From: Pseudomonadota bacterium
GTDB lineage: Bacteria > Desulfobacterota > DSM-4660 > Desulfatiglandales > B25-G16
Direction: 5' to 3'
DNA length: 6,040 bases
Assembly (NCBI GenBank): GCA_030633645.1
Contig: DAOVRY010000065.1
Location: 1 to 6,040 of the forward strand
The translations under genes were made by a program, and so were the position numbers. Shown one piece after another: positions 1 to 5,947 of this stretch (position 1 is its first letter; every line of letters begins with the position of its first letter). The notes beneath the pieces were generated by a model, which was not told where the DNA came from, ran no database searches, and saw only the letters and a program-made list of their open reading frames with translations.

Positions 1-43
1 ATATATTTACAAGTTGAAGGGGAAGTATGCACATGCAGGGTAG
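1..43 (+). CDS. flhB: FlhB, flagellar export gate protein, C-terminal end only (cut by window edge)
   Basis: Reading from base 2, the frame gives YIYKLKGKYAHAG and then TAG at 41-43. The Tyr-x-Tyr-x-Leu-Lys-Gly-Lys pattern resembles the very end of many FlhB proteins, where the cytoplasmic autocleaved domain finishes with a 'VYRLKGK'-like string. FlhB is the inner-membrane substrate-specificity switch of the flagellar type III export apparatus, and its gene commonly lies directly upstream of flhA. Only 13 residues are visible, so the call rests on this short match plus position. No domain or autocleavage motif can be checked here. The alternative is a chance open stretch at the window edge, but the combination of residue match and gene order makes FlhB the best reading. 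Confidence 0.7.
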   Translation, partial: YIYKLKGKYAHAG

Positions 44-51
44 CGGAAATT

Positions 52-107
52 GAGGAATTGTGGATTTAGGAATTTAGGAATTGAGGGATTTAGGAATTGA
101 GGGATTA
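52..107. repeat. Short-period GGAATT-type tandem repeat
   Basis: The block is built from variants of TTAGGAATTGAGGGAT. Two exact 16-bp copies lie head to tail at 74-89 and 90-105. Before them are degenerate half-units, GAGGAATTGTGGAT at 52-65 and TTAGGAATT at 66-74. The + strand is purine-rich. There is no coding signal. It lies in the flhB-flhA spacer, next to two other repeat families. Confidence 0.85.
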
Positions 108-123
108 CACTTTGGGTACTTAA

Positions 124-139
124 TAGGCAGTAGGCAGTA
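124..139. repeat. TAGGCAG heptamer tandem duplication
   Basis: Two perfect head-to-tail copies of TAGGCAG lie at 124-130 and 131-137, followed by TA, the start of a third copy. The unit differs from the GGAATT repeats before it and from the ACTTTA array after it, although all share a TAGG core. Confidence 0.7.
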
Positions 140-142
140 ATA

Positions 143-211
143 ACTTTAGGCACTTTAGTTCACTTTAAATTTTAGGCACTTTAGCAGACTTTAGCGCACT
201 TTAGGCACTTA
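143..211. repeat. ACTTTA / TTTAGGCAC array with about 10-bp spacing
   Basis: Six exact ACTTTA hexamers start at 143, 152, 162, 178, 188 and 198. A degenerate member (ATTTTA) lies at 169 and a shortened ACTTA at 207. Spacings are 7 to 10 bp, mostly 9 or 10. A longer unit, TTTAGGCACTTTAG, is exact at 145-158 and 171-184 and partly repeated at 200-211. The array ends 2 bases before the flhA ATG, so it occupies the place where the ribosome binding site should be. Confidence 0.85.
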
Positions 212-213
212 CA

Positions 214-2301
214 ATGGAAGATGTCGTAAGATCAAAATCGAGTCCTGCCACTGTCAGTGAGATGCTGACCGTTGTCGGGGTGGTTACGGTCCTGGTGGTT
301 ATGATTATCCCGCTACCACCTATGCTCCTGGATTTCCTTCTAGCGCTGAATATCACCCTGGCGATAACTATCCTCCTGATTGCCATGTATTCACTCAAAC
401 CCCTGGATTTTTCCATATTCCCCTCACTGCTTTTGGTGATGACCCTGTTTCGGCTCTCTCTCAATGTGGCATCTACTCGTTTGATACTGCTCCATGGCAA
501 CGAGGGGCCTCTGGCAGCAGGGAAGGTTATCAAATCTTTTGGAAGTTTTGTGGTCGGAGGGGACTACGTAGTAGGCATGATCGTCTTTGTTATCCTGGTT
601 ATCGTTAATTTTGTGGTTATTACCAAGGGCGCCACCAGGATCGCTGAGGTTGCTGCGCGATTTACCCTTGATGCCATGCCTGGAAAGCAGATGAGCATTG
701 ATGCAGATCTAAACGCCGGGCTGATAGATGAGGATGAGGCAAAGGGACGACGAAGCACGATTGCAAGGGAGGCTGAATTCCATGGAGCAATGGATGGTGC
801 AGCGAAATTTGTGAGAGGAGACGCAATCGCAGGGATAATTATTGCCCTTATTAATATTATTGGCGGATTTATCATCGGGGTACTTCAAAAAAAGATGTCT
901 GTTATGGACGCTGCCCAGGCCTATACCCTTTTAACTATCGGTGACGGGCTCGTATCACAGATCCCTGCACTCACCCTATCAACTGCCGCCGGTATAGTGG
1001 TCAGCAGGGCAGCATCAGAAGACACCATGGGAAAGGAGTTCGGAAAGCAGTTCTTTGCTTATCCAAAGGCTATCTATCTTGCTGCGTTCACCATCTTCTT
1101 TTTCGGGCTTATCCCTGGCATGCCACACATAGCGTTTATAATGCTCTCCATACTCATTGCGGGCAGCGTCTACCTTGGGAGCAGGAGAAGCCAGGCATTG
1201 AAAGAAAAAGAGATCGAGACAAGGAAGAAGGAGAAGGTGGAGGTGGGGCCTGAACCGGTGGAGCATCTGCTGCTGGTTGACCCTCTTGAACTGGAAGTAG
1301 GATATGGCCTCATCCCCCTGGTTGATAGAGAACAGGGTGGGGAATTTCTGGATAGGGTTCGATCAATCAGACAACAGTTTGCCGTTGAGATGGGTTTGGT
1401 AATTCCCCCGATCCATATCAGAGATAATCTCCAATTAGATTCAGCTGAGTACCAGATTTTGCTGAAAGGGGTGAGGATAGCGAGCGCTGAATTGATGGTA
1501 AATCACTATTTGGCTATGGACCCCGGAGATGCTACCCGAAAAATTGCGGGAATAGAAACACGGGAGCCTTCATTTAATCTGCCTGCAATTTGGATACCGG
1601 AGGCAAAGAAAGAAGAAGCAAAACTTGCCGGCTACACAGTGGTTGATAATGTTACGATTATGGCTACCCATTTGACCGAAGTCCTTCGAAAGCACCTCTC
1701 AGAATTGTTGGGTCGGCAAGAGGTTCAAAACTTGCTTGATAATCTGAGCAGGTCATATCCGAAGGCGGTTGAGGAGTTAGTGCCAAATCTTCTCTCTTTA
1801 GGGGGTGTGCAAAAGGTCTTACAAAATCTCTTACAGGAGCGCATTTCTATCAGGGATATATTAACTGTTGTAGAGACCCTCGCTGACTATGCCCCACTGA
1901 CAAAGGACCCAGAGCTCTTAACCGAATACGTGAGGCACAAGCTTTCCAGATCTATTATCGGCCCTCACATGGGAGAAGATGGGGTGCTGAAACTGATAAC
2001 CATGGCTCAGGATGTAGAAGATATACTCCTTAAAGGCATACAGAAGACGGAACACGGCTCGTATCTCTCTGTTGACCCAAAGGTTGTAGATCCAATTCTT
2101 GCCTCTATCAAAGAGGAGGCAGAAAAGGCCATGGCAAAAAATATTCAACCGATTCTTCTCACATCGCCGACGCTGCGAAGGCATTTAAAGCAATTAGTAG
2201 AACAGTTTGTTCCGTCCTTGATAGTGTTGTCTCAGAGTGAGCTATTGAGTGACATAAGATTTCAATCCATTGGAGAGGTGAACTTAGGCTATGCAGGTTA
2301 G
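214..2301 (+). CDS. flhA: FlhA, flagellar type III export gate protein
   Basis: This 695-residue protein is full length for FlhA and forms the export-gate ring that docks chaperone-substrate complexes and couples proton flow to secretion. Residues 1 to about 325 carry roughly eight hydrophobic membrane segments, the first at about 18-38 leading into the IIPLPP motif. The FHIPEP family signature is clear at 142-160 (RIAEVAARFTLDAMPGKQM), followed by the conserved cytoplasmic loop with D163 and D165. D203 in the RGDAIAG string corresponds to the aspartate implicated in proton coupling in Salmonella FlhA. From about residue 345 the soluble C-terminal domain runs to the end, with no frameshift or truncation. 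The start at 214 leaves a normal short cytoplasmic N-terminus before the first membrane segment. The next ATG, at 262, would nearly abut that segment and has no ribosome site. The stop overlaps flhF by 11 bp. The only Shine-Dalgarno candidate is AGG at 203-205, inside the repeat array. Confidence 0.97.
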   Translation: MEDVVRSKSSPATVSEMLTVVGVVTVLVVMIIPLPPMLLDFLLALNITLAITILLIAMYSLKPLDFSIFPSLLLVMTLFRLSLNVASTRLILLHGNEGPLAAGKVIKSFGSFVVGGDYVVGMIVFVILVIVNFVVITKGATRIAEVAARFTLDAMPGKQMSIDADLNAGLIDEDEAKGRRSTIAREAEFHGAMDGAAKFVRGDAIAGIIIALINIIGGFIIGVLQKKMSVMDAAQAYTLLTIGDGLVSQIPALTLSTAAGIVVSRAASEDTMGKEFGKQFFAYPKAIYLAAFTIFFFGLIPGMPHIAFIMLSILIAGSVYLGSRRSQALKEKEIETRKKEKVEVGPEPVEHLLLVDPLELEVGYGLIPLVDREQGGEFLDRVRSIRQQFAVEMGLVIPPIHIRDNLQLDSAEYQILLKGVRIASAELMVNHYLAMDPGDATRKIAGIETREPSFNLPAIWIPEAKKEEAKLAGYTVVDNVTIMATHLTEVLRKHLSELLGRQEVQNLLDNLSRSYPKAVEELVPNLLSLGGVQKVLQNLLQERISIRDILTVVETLADYAPLTKDPELLTEYVRHKLSRSIIGPHMGEDGVLKLITMAQDVEDILLKGIQKTEHGSYLSVDPKVVDPILASIKEEAEKAMAKNIQPILLTSPTLRRHLKQLVEQFVPSLIVLSQSELLSDIRFQSIGEVNLGYAG
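2272..2278 (+). promoter_or_regulatory. Ribosome binding site for flhF
   Basis: GGAGAGG lies inside the end of flhA, 12 bases before the flhF ATG at 2291. The spacing is slightly long, but it is the only purine-rich site there and it supports that start and translational coupling to flhA. Confidence 0.6.
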
Positions 2302-3346
2302 AAAATACCAGGCAGGCACGATTAAAGAGGCCATGGCTATGGTTAAGAATGTTTTGGGTCCGGAAGCCATGATACTTTCTACGAAGAAATTAGAGAACAA
2401 GGGTGAAAACAGTCTGTTTGAAATTGCTGCAGTACCAGCAGGAGATCACAGTTCTCACACCAATCTCAGCTCATTGGGGGAAGTAAAATCAGAACTGATG
2501 AGTATTAGAGAAATGATCTATCTTTTGAATCATTCTGGTGGCACGTTCGAAAGAATAATACTGAATCCTGCTCTCACCAACCTCTATGCGCAACTGATCA
2601 GGAGCGGCGTTAAGGATCATTATGCCAAGCTCTTTCTGGAAAAGGCTGGCGCACTTAATGGAGTCTCAACTGCCCCTGTGAAAGCTATCCGTGAGAGAAC
2701 GATCAAAGCGATTATGGAGGTAATCGAAGTAAGAGATCCCTTTACACCAAGAGACAAAAGGCAGGTAGTTGCGGCCTTTGTCGGGACAACCGGCGTGGGA
2801 AAAACCACTACCATTGCAAAGCTCGCTGCACAGCTCATGCTTAAGGCAGGGAAAAAGGTGGGCCTCATCTCTATAGACAACTACAGGATAGGTGCTATGG
2901 AACAGCTCAAGACCTATGCGCATATTTTAGGTATACCTTGTTTTCCAGCATTTACGAGAAAAGATTTGCTTTTTGGCCTGAAGAGAATGCAAAGGACAGA
3001 TGTTGTGTTGATCGATACCGCAGGCCAGAGCCAGTATGATACGGACAGGATAGAGGCACTTAAGAAGATGATGACCAATGATTTGGCAATAAGTTCCCAT
3101 CTCCTTTTGAGCGTTGCAACTACCGAGTCAGAGATGAATCAGGCAGCTCTCAATTTCAGCCCCCTCGGATTTCAAAGCTATATATTTACCAAGATAGATG
3201 AAGCAGAAAGCTGTGGATCAGTAATAAACCAGATAATGAGACTACGGGCACCTATTTCCTACCTTACTACGGGGCAGAATGTACCAGAGGATATTGAGAG
3301 GGCACACAAGGGGAGAATCCTACAACTCTTATTGAATAAAAACTAA
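2291..3346 (+). CDS. flhF: FlhF, SRP-type GTPase for flagellar placement
   Basis: FlhF is the third SRP-family GTPase (with Ffh and FtsY) and recruits early basal-body parts to the correct site at the membrane. The 351-residue protein starts with the FlhF-specific B domain (MQVRKYQAGTIKEAM, then LGPEAMILSTKK at about 22-33). A divergent linker and N domain follow to about residue 155, then the G domain. GTPase motifs are visible: the P-loop GTTGVGKTTT at 165-174, DNYRIGA at 196-202, IDTAGQ at 241-246, and TKID at 300-303. A C-terminal TTGQNVPEDIERA at 326-338 is typical of FlhF. DNYRIGA has Asn197 where I expect Thr (DTYRIGA) in most members, probably ordinary variation. The start overlaps the flhA end by 11 bp. 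The neighbouring flhG encodes its GTPase activator, which agrees with a working pair. Confidence 0.95.
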   Translation: MQVRKYQAGTIKEAMAMVKNVLGPEAMILSTKKLENKGENSLFEIAAVPAGDHSSHTNLSSLGEVKSELMSIREMIYLLNHSGGTFERIILNPALTNLYAQLIRSGVKDHYAKLFLEKAGALNGVSTAPVKAIRERTIKAIMEVIEVRDPFTPRDKRQVVAAFVGTTGVGKTTTIAKLAAQLMLKAGKKVGLISIDNYRIGAMEQLKTYAHILGIPCFPAFTRKDLLFGLKRMQRTDVVLIDTAGQSQYDTDRIEALKKMMTNDLAISSHLLLSVATTESEMNQAALNFSPLGFQSYIFTKIDEAESCGSVINQIMRLRAPISYLTTGQNVPEDIERAHKGRILQLLLNKN

Positions 3347-3359
3347 TCTATTTTTCATT

Positions 3360-3364
3360 GGAGA
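3360..3364 (+). promoter_or_regulatory. Ribosome binding site for flhG (decides its start)
   Basis: GGAGA ends 8 bases before the ATG at 3373, a good distance. A TTG at 3358 in the same frame could be read as a start, but it overlaps this site and is preceded by pyrimidine-rich sequence with no ribosome site of its own. The ATG at 3373 is therefore preferred. Confidence 0.75.
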
Positions 3365-3372
3365 ATGAATCG

Positions 3373-4305
3373 ATGGATCAGGCAACAGGGTTAAGAAGGA
3401 TGGTAAAGGGAAAATCTGATAAAATTTACCGGCTGAGAAAGGATAAGCAATCTCAATCATTTTCGCCACAAGCCAAACCCAGGGTCATTGCCATTACGAG
3501 TGGCAAGGGTGGTGTGGGGAAAACAAATGCAGTTGGTAACGTGGCTATTGCATGTCAAAGGATGGGGAAAAAGGTCTTAATCTTTGATGCCGATCTGGGG
3601 TTGGCGAATATTGATATTATCTATGGTCTTAATCCCAAGCACACCATTGGCGAGGTCATAAAAGGCGAAAAAGAGCTATCTCAGATCATCGTTACCGGGC
3701 CGGAAGGCGTTGCAGTCATGCCCGCCAGTTCAGGTGTGCAGGAATTGGTGCACCTGACAGAAGGCCAAAAGATAAACCTCCTCAATGAATTTGATACCTT
3801 GAATAACAGCTTTGATATCCTGTTGATTGATACCGGTGCAGGGATCTCTTCAAATGTTATCTATTTCAACCTGGCAGCGCAAGAAAGGATCGTCATTGTA
3901 ACTCCAGAACCCACCTCTATCACCGATGCCTATGCCCTTATGAAAGTGATGTTCCACCAGCATGGGACGAAGAGCTTTCTTCTTTTGATAAATATGGTCG
4001 AAGATGAAAAAGAGGCACGGTCAGTGTATCAGAACCTGAGCAAAGTTGTGGCACGCTTTATGGGCGACATATCAATAGATTATGCTGGATTTATCCCATG
4101 GGATAGTTGTTTGCAAGAGTCAGTGACGAGAAGGGAACCGGTAGTATGTTGTTACCCAGAGTCATCATCAAGTAAGAGCTTTAAAGAGCTGGCTCATTAT
4201 CTCCTTAAGCAGACAGATACAAGACCAATTGATGGTAATATCAAATTCTTCTGGAAAAGACTTATGGCAGGAATGCCGGGTCAAGGGAATGAAGGCAGAG
4301 ATTAA
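3373..4305 (+). CDS. flhG: FlhG (FleN/YlxH/MinD2), MinD-type ATPase controlling flagellar number
   Basis: The 310-residue protein is a ParA/MinD-family ATPase that limits flagellar number and stimulates FlhF. It begins MDQATGLRRMV, matching the DQAxxLR activator helix known from FlhG to trigger FlhF GTP hydrolysis. The deviant Walker A motif KGGVGKT is at 45-51, with the signature lysine K45 and catalytic-loop lysine K50. FDADLGLANID at 71-81 is the switch I/A' region, and LIDTGAG at 151-157 is switch II. The tail GNIKFFWKRLM (288-298) is an amphipathic stretch of aromatic and basic residues, as expected for the membrane-targeting helix of MinD-like proteins. The start at 3373 is chosen over an upstream TTG at 3358 because of the GGAGA site and because family members often begin at or near MDQA. 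flhF ends 26 bp upstream, and fliA begins inside the last codons. MinD itself is less likely, since it lacks the DQAxxLR extension and would not sit here. Confidence 0.95.
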   Translation: MDQATGLRRMVKGKSDKIYRLRKDKQSQSFSPQAKPRVIAITSGKGGVGKTNAVGNVAIACQRMGKKVLIFDADLGLANIDIIYGLNPKHTIGEVIKGEKELSQIIVTGPEGVAVMPASSGVQELVHLTEGQKINLLNEFDTLNNSFDILLIDTGAGISSNVIYFNLAAQERIVIVTPEPTSITDAYALMKVMFHQHGTKSFLLLINMVEDEKEARSVYQNLSKVVARFMGDISIDYAGFIPWDSCLQESVTRREPVVCCYPESSSSKSFKELAHYLLKQTDTRPIDGNIKFFWKRLMAGMPGQGNEGRD

Positions 4306-5047
4306 TAAATATCAACAGGGCTACGAAATAGAACAGGGAAAAATGGATCCAAAGCTCAGGGAAGAGCTTGTTGTTAAATATGCCCCCCTCGTAAGATATA
4401 TTGCTGGCAGGATGGCGCTCAGGGTACCCCCCAATATATCGAGAGAAGAGCTTGTCAGTGCAGGGATAGTTGGGTTGCTCGATGCCCTTGATAAATTTGA
4501 TTCAGAGATGGGGATCAAATTTCAGACTTATGCAGAGCACAGGATACGGGGGGCCATATTGGATGAGTTGAGAAAAATGGACTGGATTCCCCGGTCTGTC
4601 AGGAAGGATATTCATCGGATTGAGGATGCTATGCTGAGCCTGAATTCCAGGCTTAGTAGGGAACCAGACGATGCCGAGGTTGCCCAAGAGCTTGATATTG
4701 ATATTGATACTTACTACAAGATGATCAGCAGAGCCCAGGGTGTGAGTCTCCTCAGCCTTGACAAGATTATGCCAGATGGGTCTACCCCAGCATTCACCAA
4801 ACAGGCCTCGGCTGGTCCTTCCCCTTTTGATGCATTAAAGGTAAAGGAGCTGAAGAATGTTATTTCTCAGATCCTTTCAGAGCTTTCAGAAAAGGAGCAG
4901 TTGGTTGTAGCACTCTATTACTATGAAGAATTAACATTAAAGGAAATAGCCAGGGTGCTTGGCTTAACAGAGTCAAGGATATCTCAAATTCACTCAAAGG
5001 CAATAATTCGTTTGAGGTCAAAACTTAGATCATATTACGAAGGTTAA
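4289..5047 (+). CDS. fliA: FliA, RNA polymerase sigma factor sigma-28 for late flagellar genes
   Basis: With this start the protein has 252 residues, close to the usual 235-260 of FliA. FliA directs RNA polymerase to late flagellar promoters such as those for flagellin, motor and chemotaxis genes, and is normally held off by FlgM. Region 2 spans about 23-97 (LVVKYAPLVRYIAGRMA, then ELVSAGIVGLLDALDKFD). GAILDELRKMDWIPRSVRK at 88-106 is typical of the sigma-28 group. Region 3 follows to about 160. Region 4 is at about 188-248, with the helix-turn-helix LTLKEIARVLGLTESRISQI (215-234). The start is uncertain. ATG 4289 overlaps flhG by 17 bp but has AAGGG only 2 bases away. An in-frame ATG at 4343 (MDPKLREELV, 234 residues) has AGGGA 3 bases away and would lie 37 bp after flhG. 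Two earlier in-frame ATGs at 4229 and 4232 add residues unlike the family. The N-terminal string INKYQQGY looks like family sequence and favours 4289. Confidence 0.93.
   Translation: MKAEINKYQQGYEIEQGKMDPKLREELVVKYAPLVRYIAGRMALRVPPNISREELVSAGIVGLLDALDKFDSEMGIKFQTYAEHRIRGAILDELRKMDWIPRSVRKDIHRIEDAMLSLNSRLSREPDDAEVAQELDIDIDTYYKMISRAQGVSLLSLDKIMPDGSTPAFTKQASAGPSPFDALKVKELKNVISQILSELSEKEQLVVALYYYEELTLKEIARVLGLTESRISQIHSKAIIRLRSKLRSYYEG
5039..5043 (+). promoter_or_regulatory. Ribosome binding site for the fliL-like gene
   Basis: GAAGG at the very end of fliA lies 6 bases before the ATG at 5050. It fixes that start and shows the gene is translated together with fliA. Confidence 0.6.
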
Positions 5048-5049
5048 TC

Positions 5050-5703
5050 ATGGCTTCTCCAGAGCACGATGAAAATGCACCGGGAATCAATGGAGGTGAA
5101 TTGGAGGAAGAACAGACTGGAGCAAACTCAGAACAGGAGAATCCAGAAGGTCCTGAAGAGGAAGAATTCCCTGCAAATGAACCAGATGAATCAGATGACA
5201 CCGAAACTAAGCCAATTCCAGAGGAGAAAAGCGATCATCACCCACACAGGAGAGGGAGGGGTAAAAAAGGGCTGTGGGTAGTGAGCGCAATCGGGCTCTG
5301 TATTCTGATAGGAACAGGATACCTTTATTTGAGAGAAGAGAAATCTAGAGAATTACCGGGGCAAAACAGCGAGACGTTCCCCATTGCCAGGATATCAATC
5401 CCTGAAGAGCGAGTACTACTCTTTGATTCATTTATTATTCCAATTCCAGAGAACAGGGAATTCACGTATATTTCTTTAAGTATTTCCTTTAAATTGCCGA
5501 ATAAAGTAATAAAGAGGCAAATGACGGAGAAGAAAAAAGAGCTTAGGGGAATCATTTACGACATATTAACCGGGGAGATCAGTAAGAGAAAGGAGGTTCC
5601 TCCCTTAGAAGACCTAAAGAAGCTCATAATCGGCGGAGTAAATAGTGCCTTATCTATCGGGGAGGTTCATGAAGTATATGTAACGAAATTCCTGGCTGTT
5701 TGA
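5050..5703 (+). CDS. fliL: FliL-like flagellar basal body-associated protein with long acidic N-terminus
   Basis: The 217-residue, single-pass inner-membrane protein has three parts. Residues 1-60 are strongly acidic and low in complexity (22 Glu/Asp, only two Lys). Residues 63-73 are His/Arg/Lys-rich. One membrane helix follows at about 74-94. The remaining roughly 120 residues would be periplasmic and show the FliL pattern: a short strand pair (LLFDSFIIPIPE, then FTYISLSISFKL), a helix with KKKELRGIIYDILTG, and a final helix and strand ending GEVHEVYVTKFLAV, like the VYFTEFVV ending of FliL. FliL binds the stator and influences motor output. The protein exceeds the roughly 150-170 residues of classical FliL because of the acidic segment. 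It starts 2 bp after fliA, so it is probably cotranscribed. Classical fliL normally sits beside fliM, so this may be a paralogue. The fold assignment is fairly sure; one-to-one equivalence with FliL is not. Confidence 0.68.
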   Translation: MASPEHDENAPGINGGELEEEQTGANSEQENPEGPEEEEFPANEPDESDDTETKPIPEEKSDHHPHRRGRGKKGLWVVSAIGLCILIGTGYLYLREEKSRELPGQNSETFPIARISIPEERVLLFDSFIIPIPENREFTYISLSISFKLPNKVIKRQMTEKKKELRGIIYDILTGEISKRKEVPPLEDLKKLIIGGVNSALSIGEVHEVYVTKFLAV

Positions 5704-5707
5704 TTTT

Positions 5708-5727
5708 CGGGCGCTGTGAGCAGCCCG
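5708..5727 (+). terminator. GC-rich hairpin just after the last stop codon, possible operon end
   Basis: CGGGC (5708-5712) pairs with GCCCG (5723-5727). The inner GCT (5713-5715) pairs with AGC (5719-5721), leaving a GTG loop and one bulged A at 5722. It starts 4 bases after the fliL-like stop. No T-run follows (TTGCCAGAGG), so it is not a standard intrinsic terminator. It could instead be an mRNA 3'-end stabilising structure or act with Rho. Confidence 0.4.
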
Positions 5728-5829
5728 TTGCCAGAGGTAAATGGTATTTCTGAACACTGAGAAGGAAAAGAGAGAATGCCCTGTTTTTGTTGATGTGTGG
5801 TCGATTTACTTATTTCTTTCGACTAAAAG

Positions 5830-5947
5830 CTGACAACTACTAAGGAGAGAGCATTTTATTGTTTGCATTGGACATAACCGAGAAGGGTGTAGGATGGTCA
5901 TGCCCCTCCCGATGTTGCAAACTATTTGATGCTCTCAGTAGTAACAG
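5830..5947. repeat. Long imperfect palindrome (about 118 bp)
   Basis: Paired segments, from outside in, are CTG 5830-5832 with CAG 5945-5947, ACTACT 5836-5841 with AGTAGT 5937-5942, and GAGAGCAT 5847-5854 with ATGCTCTC 5929-5936. Further in are GTTTGCA 5861-5867 with TGCAAAC 5916-5922, ACAT 5872-5875 with ATGT 5912-5915, and an interrupted CGAGAAGGG 5879-5887 with CCCCTCCCG region 5903-5911. The loop is about 11 bases. I count about 37 Watson-Crick pairs with bulges AAGGA and TTGG on the left arm. No T-run follows on either strand. It may be a MITE-like element or a structured RNA; the function is unknown. Confidence 0.75.

Noticed and set aside
149..163. GGCAC-N5-TTCAC in the repeat array as a sigma-54 promoter
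   Set aside because: The essential GC of the -12 element is CA here, and the GGCAC string is simply part of the repeat unit that recurs at 175 and 204.
44..213. CRISPR array in the flhB-flhA spacer
   Set aside because: The units are 7 to 16 bp, adjacent and degenerate, with no constant 25-40 bp repeats separated by unique spacers and no cas genes.
201..533. 110-codon minus-strand frame opposite flhA
   Set aside because: It lies opposite strongly conserved FlhA membrane segments and has no family features of its own.
3588..3597. GCCGAT in flhG as a sigma-28 -10 element
   Set aside because: It encodes the conserved DAD of the MinD-type motif, and no TAAA -35 element lies about 15 bases upstream.
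5069..5281. 70-codon + strand frame inside the fliL-like gene
   Set aside because: It is a shifted reading of the Glu-rich, purine-rich acidic segment. The FliL-like frame has the ribosome site, membrane helix and family pattern.
5743..5790. GGTATTTCT / AGAGAATGCC stem followed by CTGTTTTTG as an intrinsic terminator
   Set aside because: The stem relies on several G-T pairs and a mismatch, with a loop of about 20 bases, so it is too weak to call.
5741..5833. 30-codon + strand frame beginning MVFLNTEKEKRE, with AGAGG 3 bases before the ATG
   Set aside because: The length is expected by chance, the ribosome site is too close, no family is recognised, and it runs through the small hairpin at 5798-5825.
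5830..5947. The palindrome as an integron attC site
   Set aside because: The ends do not show the RYYYAAC and GTTRRRY core sites, and no integrase or cassette genes are nearby.
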